A DNA stretch of 64,000 nt, taken from Meiothermus sp. QL-1. Lineage in GTDB: Bacteria > Deinococcota > Deinococci > Deinococcales > Thermaceae. Below, piece by piece: positions 17,191 through 25,022 of this stretch (the first letter of the stretch is position 1; every line of letters begins with the position of its first letter). The position numbers were made by a program, and so were the translations under genes. The DNA lies in NCBI RefSeq assembly GCF_003351145.1, contig NZ_QQSV01000004.1:1-64000 (forward strand), in the 5' to 3' direction. The notes under the pieces were generated by a model. It was not told the origin of the DNA. It made no database searches and saw nothing but the letters and a program-made list of their open reading frames with translations.

Positions 17191-18474
17191 ATGAAGCCCC
17201 AGGTACAAAGCGAGCGCATTGTGCAGGAGCTCGAGCGCCTGGCTGAGTTCTCCACCACCCCCAAACCCGCCATCACCCGGGTTCTCTTCACCCCACCCGA
17301 CCTGGAGGCCCGGGCCTACCTGAAGGAACTTTGCGCCGAGGCCGGCCTCCTCATACGGGAGGATGGCCTGGGCAACCTCTTCGCCCGCTGGACGGGCAGC
17401 GCCCCGGAGCTGCCCGCCGTGGCCACCGGTTCCCACATCGACGCCATCCCCTACGCCGGCATGTACGACGGCACGGTGGGGGTGCTGGGGGGGCTCGAGG
17501 CCATCCGGGCCCTGCAACGGGCTGGTTTTCAGCCCCGCCGCTCCATTGAGCTCGTCGTCTTCACCGCCGAGGAGCCCACCCGCTTCGGCATAGGCTGCCT
17601 GGGCAGCCGGGCGCTGGCGGGCGCGCTGAGCCCTGAGGCCCTGCACCTGCTCAAGGACTCGGAGGGCCGCAGCCTGGAGGAGGTGCGCCAGGAGGCCGGC
17701 TACACAGAGCCCTTAGAGGAGGTACGGCTCCCCGAAGGCTACTACTCGGCCTTTGTGGAGCTCCACATCGAGCAGGGCCCTGTGCTGGAGCAGGAGGGGG
17801 TGCCCCTGGGCATCGTGACCGCCATCGCCGCCCCGGCCTCGCTGCGGGTGACGCTGGAGGGGGAGGGGGGCCACGCGGGCACCGTGCTGATGCCCGACCG
17901 CCGCGACGCGCTGTGCGCCGCTGCTGAGATCATCCTGGGGGTGGAGGCCTTCGCCCGTGGCAGCGGCAGCATCAACACCGTGGCCACCACGGGCTCCTGC
18001 GAGGTCTACCCCAACGCCGTCAACAGCGTGCCCAGCCGGGTCGTCCTGGGCATCGATGTGCGCGACGTGGAGCAGGCCCGGCGCGACCAGGTGGTGCGCA
18101 ACATCTTCCAGGGAATAGAGCAGGTCTGCACCCGCCGGGGCATCCGCTACAACGTGGAGGTCATCAACGTGGACCCCCCGACCAAGTCCAGCTCTGAGGT
18201 GCTCAGGGCCCTGGTGGAGGCCTGCAGCGAGAGCGCGGTGCGCTTCAAGCTGATGGTGAGCCGGGCCTACCACGACGCCCTGTTCATGGCCCGCATCGCC
18301 CCCACCGCCATGCTCTTCGTCCCCTGCCGGGGCGGGGTGAGCCACCGCCCGGATGAGTACGCCGCCCCCGAGGACATCGCCCGGGGGGTGGAGGTGCTGG
18401 CCCGGGCCCTGGCCAAACTCTCCTACGCCGAGGAAAAAAGCCCCAAGGACGAGCCCCTCACCCTAAACGACTGA
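17191..18474 (+). CDS. Ureidoglycolate amidohydrolase-like M20 enzyme
   Basis: 427 residues of the M20 allantoate/ureidoglycolate class: GSHIDAIPYAGMYDGTVG near residue 80, FTAEEPTRFG, VELHIEQGPVLE and GGVSHRPDEYAAPEDIARGVEVLARALAKLS near the C-terminus. The stretch VSRAYHDALFMARI differs from SGAGHDAM of the other M20 gene here and resembles plant ureidoglycolate amidohydrolase as remembered. It would release two ammonia and CO2 from ureidoglycolate to leave glyoxylate. The alternative is a second allantoate amidohydrolase. The stop overlaps the next start as TGATG. Confidence 0.8.
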   Translation: MKPQVQSERIVQELERLAEFSTTPKPAITRVLFTPPDLEARAYLKELCAEAGLLIREDGLGNLFARWTGSAPELPAVATGSHIDAIPYAGMYDGTVGVLGGLEAIRALQRAGFQPRRSIELVVFTAEEPTRFGIGCLGSRALAGALSPEALHLLKDSEGRSLEEVRQEAGYTEPLEEVRLPEGYYSAFVELHIEQGPVLEQEGVPLGIVTAIAAPASLRVTLEGEGGHAGTVLMPDRRDALCAAAEIILGVEAFARGSGSINTVATTGSCEVYPNAVNSVPSRVVLGIDVRDVEQARRDQVVRNIFQGIEQVCTRRGIRYNVEVINVDPPTKSSSEVLRALVEACSESAVRFKLMVSRAYHDALFMARIAPTAMLFVPCRGGVSHRPDEYAAPEDIARGVEVLARALAKLSYAEEKSPKDEPLTLND

Positions 18475-19541
18475 TGCAGCTCTTTCCTGCCCTCCGCGAA
18501 ACCCCCCTGGCCGAGCTCTTCCAGGCCCACCTGCCCGCCGGAGAGCCCTGGGCCTGGGTGCTCTGCTGGCGCCTGCTCGAGGCCGAACCCCTAGCCCGCC
18601 GTCTCCTGACCGAGCCCCTCACCCCTGGCCTGGCCGACTGGATTGGGCAGGAGCTCGCGCGCCTGCGCCAGGAGCTGGCCCACCTCCGCCGGGAATACCC
18701 CTTCGCCGACTTCGGCCACCGGGCCCCCACCCCGGCCGAGCAGGCGGCCCTGCGGGTCTTGCTCGAAGGCAGCCCAGCCGACCTGCAAGCCCTCTACCGC
18801 ACCCACGGCTACGGCGTCTACGTGCGGCACACCGCCTTCCTCTACAACCGCCACCTCGAGCCCATCCCCCACCCCGACCCGGTGCGCTTCGCCGACCTGG
18901 TGGGCTACAGCCGGCAGCTCTCCGCCCTCAGGGCCAACGTCGAGCGCTTTCTTCTGGGAAAGGGCGCGGTGCCCGTTCTTCTCTACGGCGCCCGCGGCTC
19001 GGGCAAGTCCAGCGCGGTCAAGGCCCTCCGCAGCGAGTACGCCTCTCAGGGCCTGCGGCTGGTAGAGGTTCTGCCCGACAGCCTGGAGCGGCTCCCCACC
19101 CTGCTCGCCCTCCTGGCTCCCCTTCCCTACCGCTTCGTCATCTACCTCGATGACCTGGCCTTCGCCGCCGAAGACGAGCGCTTCCACAAGCTCAAGGCCC
19201 TGCTCGAAGGCGCGGTCTACCAGCGCCCCCCCAACGTGCTGGTCGTCGCCACCTCCAACCGGCGCAACCTGGTGGAGGAGCGCTGGAGCGACCGGCCCGA
19301 GCCCGGCGCCCCTGAGCCGGCAGCCTGGGACGCCTTGCAGGACAAGCTGGCCCTGGCCGACCGCTTCGGGCTGGTGTTGACCTTCCCCCCTTTCGACCAG
19401 GGGCTTTACCTCGAGGCGGTGGCCCACATTCTGGGCCGCTCCCTGGACGAGGCCACCCGCCAGGCCGCGCTGCGCTTCGCCCTGGAGGGCCGGGGCTTCT
19501 CAGGGCGAAGCGCAAGGCACTTCGCTGCTTTGCACGGCTAG
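18474..19541 (+). CDS. DUF815 family AAA-type ATPase
   Basis: 355 residues. LVGYSRQLSALRANVERFLLGKGAVPVLLYGARGSGKSSAVKAL carries the DUF815 lead-in and Walker A; YRFVIYLDDLAF is Walker B; VLVVATSNRRNLVEE is the sensor segment and FGLVLTFPPFDQGLYLEAV follows. The N-terminal 150 residues are helical without a recognised domain. Cytoplasmic. DUF815 is widespread but of unknown function. Here it is coupled by one-base overlap to the ureide operon. Its stop shares CTAG with the convergent nucleotidase gene. Confidence 0.88.
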   Translation: MQLFPALRETPLAELFQAHLPAGEPWAWVLCWRLLEAEPLARRLLTEPLTPGLADWIGQELARLRQELAHLRREYPFADFGHRAPTPAEQAALRVLLEGSPADLQALYRTHGYGVYVRHTAFLYNRHLEPIPHPDPVRFADLVGYSRQLSALRANVERFLLGKGAVPVLLYGARGSGKSSAVKALRSEYASQGLRLVEVLPDSLERLPTLLALLAPLPYRFVIYLDDLAFAAEDERFHKLKALLEGAVYQRPPNVLVVATSNRRNLVEERWSDRPEPGAPEPAAWDALQDKLALADRFGLVLTFPPFDQGLYLEAVAHILGRSLDEATRQAALRFALEGRGFSGRSARHFAALHG

Positions 19542-21190
19542 GCCCGCGCCAGCTCTACGTGGAAAGGACCCTCCCAGCGCTGGCTGCGCGGCTCGTTTAG
19601 CACGGTAATGCGGCCGCTGGCCACGCTCTCCACGGTACCCAGGTTGCGCAGGTACTCCAAAAAGCTCTCCGCGTCGCTAAAGCCGGTGTCGCTGCGGAAG
19701 CCCTTGGCATCGCGCAGGCTGGTAAAGCCGTCGCCCCCTGCGGCGATGAAGCTGTTCACCACCGTGCGGTAGGTGGCATTGGGGTCGATGGGCTGGAAGC
19801 CGCCCGGGGTGGCCACCTCCACCCGGGTCACCCGCTGGCCTGCCGGGCGGGAGAGGTCGAAGGTGTAGCGCAGGCCGGCCACCCCCGAGAGGAAGCGCCC
19901 GGCGGTCTGCTCCCACTGCGAGACCCCGTTCTCCAGCGCGGCCACGATCTCGCTCCCCTTCAGGTCGAGCACCACCAGGGTATTGCCGAAGGGCAGGACC
20001 TCGTAAACCTTGCCCACGGTGATGGGACCGGCCGGGATGGTGGCCCGCACCCCCCCGCCGTTCTGCAGGGCAATCACGGTGTTGGCCCCCCGGGTCTTCC
20101 ACAGCATGGCGTCGGCGATGAGGGAGGCCAGGTTGGTCTCGCGGCGGCGCACGTTGGCCCGCTCCCCGTCCAGGGTGACGCGGGTCTGGGCCACCACCTG
20201 GGCGTTGAGGGCGGCGATGGGCATGGCGTAGACCTTGACCGCATCGGCGGTAAAAACGTCCTCGCGCAGGGGCGGGGTCACCAGGATGGGCTGGCCCTGG
20301 TAGCTGGTGAGGAGGCCCTTCTCGTCAAAGGTGAGGCGCAGCACCCCCACCACCTTGCCCCACTCCCAGGCCTGGACCACCAGCACGTCCTTGTTCTCGG
20401 GGTTCTTGACCACCGTGGGGTAGGGCCCCGCGGGCTGGAGCTCGCGGTGGGGGAACTGGCCCAGAAGGGTGTGGGAGTGCCCCCCTACGATTACCTGGCA
20501 GCCCACGATGCGCCGGGCCAGCTCGAGGTCAGCCAAATAGCCCAGGTGGGAGAGGATGATGATCTTGTTCACCCCACGGGCCAGAAGCTCGTTGATGGCG
20601 TTCTGGGCCGCCGGAACCGGGTCGGTGAAGCGAACGGTAGGGCCTGGGTTGGAGATGATGGCCGTATCGGGGGTGGTGAGGCCGATCACCCCTACCCGCT
20701 CCCCCCCCACGAACAGCACCGTGTAGGGTCGGACCTTAGCCAGCTTGGGCTCGCGCGAAACGTCGGTGTTGGCCGAGACCACTGGGAAGCGGGCCTCGTT
20801 TATGAAGCGGGCCAGGCCGTCGGGCCCTAGGTTGAACTCGTGGTTGCCCAGGGCCATCACCCGGATGCCCTCGCGGTGCATGAAGTAGCGGTCGGCCAGG
20901 CCCTGGTACTGGTTGAAGTAAAGCGTCCCCTGGAAGACATCCCCCGCGTGGAGGAAGATGGGGTTGCGCTCGGTGGCCCTGAGCCGGTCGAAAAGCGCCA
21001 CCCGCCGCGCCACCCCGCCCATGGGGGTGGCCTGGCCGCTCAGGGTCACGTTGACCGGCTCGATGCGGGCGTGGGTGTCGTTGACATGCACGATGGTCAG
21101 GGCGAAGCTGCCCCCCGTCTGGGCCCGGCCCAGCCCCGCCAGGGCTGCTCCGCTGGCCAGGCCCGCTTTGAGTACGTCTCTTCGGCGCAT
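19538..21190 (-). CDS. Tat-exported 5'-nucleotidase / bifunctional metallophosphatase (UshA-like)
   Basis: 550 residues. The N-terminus MRRRDVLKAGLASGAALAGLGRAQ is a twin-arginine signal. The metallophosphatase half has LTIVHVNDTHARIEP, FLHAGDVFQGT, VMALGNHEFNLGP and VIVGGHSHTLLGQ; the C-terminal half (about 335-520) has ALQNGGGVRATIPAGPITVGKVYEVLPFGN, the 5'-nucleotidase substrate domain. It should remove phosphate from external nucleotides, producing nucleosides that could feed purine breakdown by the neighbouring operon. Lacks a C-terminal anchor. Preceded by TTAGGAGGAAG. Confidence 0.93.
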   Translation of the reverse strand: MRRRDVLKAGLASGAALAGLGRAQTGGSFALTIVHVNDTHARIEPVNVTLSGQATPMGGVARRVALFDRLRATERNPIFLHAGDVFQGTLYFNQYQGLADRYFMHREGIRVMALGNHEFNLGPDGLARFINEARFPVVSANTDVSREPKLAKVRPYTVLFVGGERVGVIGLTTPDTAIISNPGPTVRFTDPVPAAQNAINELLARGVNKIIILSHLGYLADLELARRIVGCQVIVGGHSHTLLGQFPHRELQPAGPYPTVVKNPENKDVLVVQAWEWGKVVGVLRLTFDEKGLLTSYQGQPILVTPPLREDVFTADAVKVYAMPIAALNAQVVAQTRVTLDGERANVRRRETNLASLIADAMLWKTRGANTVIALQNGGGVRATIPAGPITVGKVYEVLPFGNTLVVLDLKGSEIVAALENGVSQWEQTAGRFLSGVAGLRYTFDLSRPAGQRVTRVEVATPGGFQPIDPNATYRTVVNSFIAAGGDGFTSLRDAKGFRSDTGFSDAESFLEYLRNLGTVESVASGRITVLNEPRSQRWEGPFHVELARA

Positions 21191-21251
21191 AGCTTCCTCC
21201 TAAACTCCGAGCACATTTTATTTCCCTGGGTCAAGTAAGCATCAAGCCGGC

Positions 21252-22418
21252 CTAGCGCAAAAAGTCATGCACCGTCCTCACCAAAAGCTCCACCCCCAGC
21301 GGAAGCGCCTGCTCATCGATCCAGAAGCCTGGGTGGTGGTGGGGGCGGTTCTGCGCAGGGTCGGGGCTGCCCGCCCCCAACCAGAAGTAGACCCCCGGGC
21401 GGCGTTGCAAAAACTCGGCCATATCGTCCCCGCCCATCACCGGCTGGGCTTCCCGCAGCCTCTCCTCCCCCACCACCTCCCTGGCCACCGCCCGGAAGCG
21501 CTCCACCAGGGCCGCATCGTTCACCACCGCAGGCGAGCCGGGGCGCCACTCCACCCGGGCCTCCCCCCCCATGGCCCGGGCCACGCCCTCCGAGAGGGCC
21601 TCGATTCTGCGCATCAGCCGCTCCCGCAGCGAGGAATCGAAGGTGCGCAGGGTGCCCCGCAGGGTGGCGGTCTCCGGGATGATGTTGTGGGCCCCCTCCC
21701 CTGCTGTCACGGTGGCCACGGTGACCACCGCGGCCCCCAGGGGGTCGGTCTCCCGGCTGACCAGGCTCTGCAGGGCTACGATGATCTGGGCCGCCATCAA
21801 AACGGTGTCCACCCCCTGGTGGGGCATGGCCGCGTGGGTTCCCTTGCCCCTCAGGTGCAGGGTGAAGGCATCGGCAGCGGCCATCGAGGGCCCTGGCCGC
21901 ACCGCCACCATCCCTGCGGGCAGGAGGCTATCCAGGTGAAGCCCCACCACCCGCTCCACCCCCTCGAGCACCCCCGCCTCCACCATGGGCCGGGCTCCGG
22001 CCACAATCTCCTCGGCAGGCTGGAAAACGAAGCGCACCTCGCCCGCCAGCTCCTCGCGCTGCTGGACCAGCACCGCCGCCACATGGGCGGCGATGGCGGC
22101 GTGGGCGTCGTGCCCGCAGGCGTGCATGACCCCAGGGACCCTGGAGCTGTAGGCCACGCCGGACTCTTCCTGGATGGGCAGCGCATCGATGTCGGCCCTT
22201 ACCAGCACGGTCCTGCCGGGCCTGGCCCCCCTGAGCCGGGCCACCACCCCGGTCTGGGCTACCCCTCGGGTGACCTCGAGGCCCAGCCCCTCCAAAAACT
22301 CGGCCAGCTTCCCGCTGGTGCGCACCTCCTGGAAGGCCAGCTCGGGATGCTGGTGAAAGTCGCGCCGCATGGCGATAAGGCTTGGCGTGAGCGAAGCGAT
22401 GGTTGCCTTCAGGTCCAT
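21252..22418 (-). CDS. M20D amidohydrolase (N-acyl amino acid / hippurate hydrolase type)
   Basis: 388 residues. Motifs: LVRADIDALPIQEESGVAYSS near residue 73, GVMHACGHDAHAAIAAHVA near 95, FVFQPAEEIVAGARPMVEAG near 130, and MGGDDMAEFLQRRPGVYFWLG near the end; the His/Asp/Glu set of the two-metal site is complete. These enzymes hydrolyse N-acyl amino acids; substrate unknown here. One candidate is an N-succinyl-L-amino acid, given the racemase and GNAT genes at 54005-55912, but they are not adjacent. Divergent from fadD. Confidence 0.9.
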   Translation of the reverse strand: MDLKATIASLTPSLIAMRRDFHQHPELAFQEVRTSGKLAEFLEGLGLEVTRGVAQTGVVARLRGARPGRTVLVRADIDALPIQEESGVAYSSRVPGVMHACGHDAHAAIAAHVAAVLVQQREELAGEVRFVFQPAEEIVAGARPMVEAGVLEGVERVVGLHLDSLLPAGMVAVRPGPSMAAADAFTLHLRGKGTHAAMPHQGVDTVLMAAQIIVALQSLVSRETDPLGAAVVTVATVTAGEGAHNIIPETATLRGTLRTFDSSLRERLMRRIEALSEGVARAMGGEARVEWRPGSPAVVNDAALVERFRAVAREVVGEERLREAQPVMGGDDMAEFLQRRPGVYFWLGAGSPDPAQNRPHHHPGFWIDEQALPLGVELLVRTVHDFLR

Positions 22419-22467
22419 GGCCCCCAGTCAAACACCAGGCGCGCTGCGGGTCAACCGGGCTCCCGAC

Positions 22468-22495
22468 TTGAACCAAGTACAAATTTTGTTAAACT
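22468..22495 (+). promoter_or_regulatory. Probable promoter of fadD
   Basis: TTGAAC (22468-22473), a 16-base spacer, and TAAACT (22490-22495), in an AT-rich stretch that stands out from its GC-rich surroundings. A ribosome-binding site AAGGAG follows about ten bases before the ATG at 22521. Confidence 0.6.
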
Positions 22496-22520
22496 TGGAG
22501 CAAACGATAAGGAGTTCTCT

Positions 22521-24200
22521 ATGAGCAAACCCTGGCTGAAACACTACGATAAAGGCGTACCTGCCGATGTAGAGGTGCCGGAGATTCCCCTTTGGAAAAT
22601 CCTGGAGGCAAGCGCCCAGAAATACCCCGACAATGTCGCCCTGGAGTTCCTGGGCTACACCCTGGGCTACCGCGGCCTCTGGGAGTCGGTCCTGAAGTTT
22701 GCTGGGGCGCTGAGGGCAGCAGGGGTGCAGCCGGGCGACCGGGTAGCGATTATGCTGCCCAACTCCCCCCAATTCGTCATCGCCTTCTACGGCACCCTGG
22801 TGGCCGGGGGGGTCTGCGTGAACGTAAACCCCCTCTACACCCCGCGCGAGCTGCGCCACCAGCTTTCGGACGCCGGGGCCGAGACCCTGGTAATCCTGGA
22901 CATGCTCTGGCCTCGCTACGCCGAGATAGAGCACGAGGTGCCGGTTAAGCGGGTCTACACCACCGGCATCCAGGACTACCTGCCCTTCCCCAAGAACCTG
23001 CTCTTCCCCCTCAAGGCCCGCCGGGAAAAGCGCTGGGTCAACCTACCCGCCCACCCCAAACGGCTGGACTTCAAAAAGGCCCTCCGAGCCGCCAGCCCCC
23101 TGGCCGAGCCCCACCCAGCCAGGCCCGATGACCTGGCCCTGCTGCAGTACACCGGGGGCACCACTGGGGTGGCCAAAGGGGCTATGCTCACCCACCGCAA
23201 CCTGGTGGCCAACACCTACCAGAGCATGGCCTGGGGCGGGGATGAGGTGAAGGAGCTCGAGGGCAAGGGGGTGATGCTGGGGGCCATCCCCTTCTTCCAC
23301 GTCTACGGCATGACCGTGGCCATGAACTACGGCCTGGCCGCGGGCTACAAAATCGTGCTGCTGCCCCGCCCCGAGGTCAAGCCCTGCATCGAGGCCATCG
23401 AGAAGCACGGGGTCACCCACTTCCCCGGGGTGCCCACCCTCTACATCGGCTTCATCAACTTTCCCGGCATCGAAAAACGCAAGGTGGGCTCGGTGCGCAT
23501 CTGCATCTCGGGTTCGGCGGCCCTCCCGGTGGAGGTGGCCAAAAAATTCGAGGAGCTCACAGGGGGCAAGCTGGTGGAGGGCTACGGTCTGACCGAGGCC
23601 GCCCCCTGCACCCACTGCAACCCCCTTTTCGGGGAGCGCAAGATGGGCAGCATCGGCATCCCCATGCCCGGTGTGGATGCCAAGATTCTGGACGAAAACC
23701 TCAACGAGCTGCCCCCGGGCGAGGTGGGCGAGCTGGCCGTGCGGGGGCCCAACGTAATGCTCGGTTACTGGCAGCGCCCAGAGGAGACCCAGAAGACCAT
23801 CAAAATCGACTGGCTCCTCACCGGCGACATGGCCCGTATGGATGAAGACGGCTACTTCTACATCGTAGACCGCAAGAAGGACATGATCATCGCCGGGGGC
23901 TACAACATCTACCCGCGGGAGGTGGAGGAGGTGCTCTTCGCCCACCCCGGGGTGGCCGAGGCCGCGGTGGTGGGGGTGCCCGATGCCTACAGAGGGGAGA
24001 CGGTGGCGGCCTTTGTGGTGCCCAAGCCCGGGGTAAACCTCACCGTGGAGGAGCTGGACCGCCACTGCCGCGCCAACCTTGCAGCCTACAAGGTACCGCG
24101 CATCTACGAGTTCAGAAGCGAGCTGCCCAAGAGCGCGGTGGGCAAGGTGCTCCGGCGGGAGCTGCGCGAAGCGGCGCTGAAGCAGAGCGTGGGCCGCTAG
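22521..24200 (+). CDS. fadD: Long-chain fatty acid-CoA ligase
   Basis: 559 residues starting MSKPWLKHYDKGVPADVEVPEIPLW-type, with AAGGAG upstream deciding the start; the reading frame stays open further upstream but that is antisense to the M20 gene. Motifs: ALLQYTGGTTGVAKGAMLTHRN (phosphate loop), EGYGLTEAAPCTHCNPL, WLLTGDMARMDEDGYFYIVDRKKDMIIAGGYNIYPREVEE, and the C-terminal Lys in LPKSAVGKVLRREL. It activates fatty acids to acyl-CoA for beta-oxidation. Full length and unremarkable. Confidence 0.95.
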   Translation: MSKPWLKHYDKGVPADVEVPEIPLWKILEASAQKYPDNVALEFLGYTLGYRGLWESVLKFAGALRAAGVQPGDRVAIMLPNSPQFVIAFYGTLVAGGVCVNVNPLYTPRELRHQLSDAGAETLVILDMLWPRYAEIEHEVPVKRVYTTGIQDYLPFPKNLLFPLKARREKRWVNLPAHPKRLDFKKALRAASPLAEPHPARPDDLALLQYTGGTTGVAKGAMLTHRNLVANTYQSMAWGGDEVKELEGKGVMLGAIPFFHVYGMTVAMNYGLAAGYKIVLLPRPEVKPCIEAIEKHGVTHFPGVPTLYIGFINFPGIEKRKVGSVRICISGSAALPVEVAKKFEELTGGKLVEGYGLTEAAPCTHCNPLFGERKMGSIGIPMPGVDAKILDENLNELPPGEVGELAVRGPNVMLGYWQRPEETQKTIKIDWLLTGDMARMDEDGYFYIVDRKKDMIIAGGYNIYPREVEEVLFAHPGVAEAAVVGVPDAYRGETVAAFVVPKPGVNLTVEELDRHCRANLAAYKVPRIYEFRSELPKSAVGKVLRRELREAALKQSVGR

Positions 24201-24206
24201 GCCTGT

Positions 24207-24237
24207 TTGACAAAGGCGCCGCGGGGTCACTTAAACT
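24207..24237 (+). promoter_or_regulatory. Promoter of tRNA-Arg
   Basis: TTGACA (24207-24212), ten variable bases, then GGGGTCACTTA (24223-24233) running into TAAACT (24232-24237). The spacer is 18-19 bases depending on the -10 chosen. The same TTGACA-N10-GGGGTCACTTA arrangement precedes the racemase gene at 54005. Confidence 0.65.
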
Positions 24238-24261
24238 GTTCGCGGACCTTCGGGTCTGCCT

Positions 24262-24337
24262 GCGCCCGTAGCTCAGCGGATAGAGCAGCCGCCTTCTAAG
24301 CGGTAGGTCGGGGGTTCGAATCCTCCCGGGCGCGCCA
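24262..24337 (+). tRNA. tRNA-Arg (anticodon UCU)
   Basis: A full cloverleaf: acceptor GCGCCCG (24262-24268) pairs with CGGGCGC (24327-24333), D-loop AGCTCAGCGGATAGAGC, anticodon stem GCCGC/GCGGT around loop CTTCTAA giving anticodon TCT, and T-arm GGGGGTTCGAATCCTCC. The discriminator is G24334 and CCA (24335-24337) is encoded. Its 3' half is repeated at 25711-25740, so it has served as a phage or island integration site. Confidence 0.97.
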
Positions 24338-24338
24338 C
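24309..24338. repeat. attL-like site: 3' end of tRNA-Arg
   Basis: Thirty bases covering the T-arm and 3' acceptor of tRNA-Arg, beginning CGGGGGTTCGAATCC. It matches 25711-25740 at 29 of 30 positions; the single difference is G24334 (discriminator) against C25736. The pair bounds a 1.37-kb islet. Confidence 0.85.
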
Positions 24339-24340
24339 TG

Positions 24341-24522
24341 TTGGCCAGAAGGAAGCTCCTGTAGGTGTGGCGGTTGCCCGCGTTCCCGGGGAACACCCCG
24401 AAGAGCGGGTGCGTTTGCAGGTCTTGCCTGTGGCCGGGTCGTGGCCCACGGTGATCTGGGCTATCCAGCCCTTCCTCTCCAAAGAAGACCGTGCCGGTTC
24501 CCCTGGTGGAGCGCTTGGCCAT
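24341..24522 (-). pseudogene. Remnant of a tyrosine recombinase (integrase) N-terminus
   Basis: From an ATG at 24522 behind GGGAGGAGGAGG the frame reads MAKRSTRGTGTVFFGEE. Continuing in the next frame gives ERKGWIAQITVGHDPATGK, then CKRTR. KRSTRGTGTV... followed by W-A-Q-I-x-G-x-DPATGK is the usual opening of phage integrases (arm-binding domain). A frameshift near 24477-24490 and loss of everything beyond about 60 codons make it a pseudogene. It lies just inside attL pointing at the tRNA, as integrase genes often do. The core and catalytic domains are absent. Confidence 0.65.
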
Positions 24523-24656
24523 CCTCCTCCTCCCGCGCCTTCTCATTATGGCCCCCTGCCCTCCTTCTATTGCCTCCCGCTTGAGGGTCTGCTACCCTGA
24601 GGCCATGCCGTTCAAGCGAATACCCCTCGAGGCCTGAAGCGTTTTTCTGAGGCGCT

Positions 24657-25022
24657 TTGGGGAGGGGAATGCGGCCCCAGCAGGGGGCAGGGCGTGGTTT
24701 TGGGAGGTGCGTGGTGGGCATCCCTTGGTACTCTCACCGTTCCCGTTTTTGGGAGTTGGGCTGTTCTAGGACCCTGTCATGGCTTTGGAGCCTCTGGGGC
24801 TTCTACAAGGACCTTCACGAGAAGCCCCTCGAGGAGGGGGAGACCCAGGAGTCGCGGAACGAGGACCTTCTGGTCTTCTGGTGCGATGACTGGCTTGACC
24901 TCTCCAACCTCTTGGAAGCGGCTTGGCGAAAGGGGTGCGGGTGGGGGAGCGTGCGCCGCTTCTTCGAGGAGGCCCTGACCTACCCGCCCTTCCTCCGGGG
25001 CGTGGAGTATTGGCCCGACTGA
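24657..25022 (+). CDS. Hypothetical protein of the tRNA-Arg islet
   Basis: Open frame of 121 codons from a TTG, or 117 from the ATG at 24669; the ATG has GGGGAGGGG before it. The C-terminal 60 residues, with LVFWCDDWLDLSNLLEAAWRKG and FFEEALTYPPFLRGVEYWPD, look like real protein rich in Trp and acidic residues, while the first 40 are less convincing. No known domain recognised. Its stop codon TGA is immediately followed by the ATG of the next gene, suggesting coupling or an original single gene split by the stop. Confidence 0.5.
   Translation: MGRGMRPQQGAGRGFGRCVVGIPWYSHRSRFWELGCSRTLSWLWSLWGFYKDLHEKPLEEGETQESRNEDLLVFWCDDWLDLSNLLEAAWRKGCGWGSVRRFFEEALTYPPFLRGVEYWPD

Noticed and set aside
21267-22520. 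Upstream extension of the fadD frame by about 420 codons
   Set aside because: It is antisense to the M20 gene, and the real start has a ribosome-binding site and the family N-terminus at 22521.
24461-24721. Minus-strand 86-codon frame over the islet edge
   Set aside because: It overlaps the integrase remnant in another frame with low-complexity Arg/Gly/Pro content; the remnant fits better.
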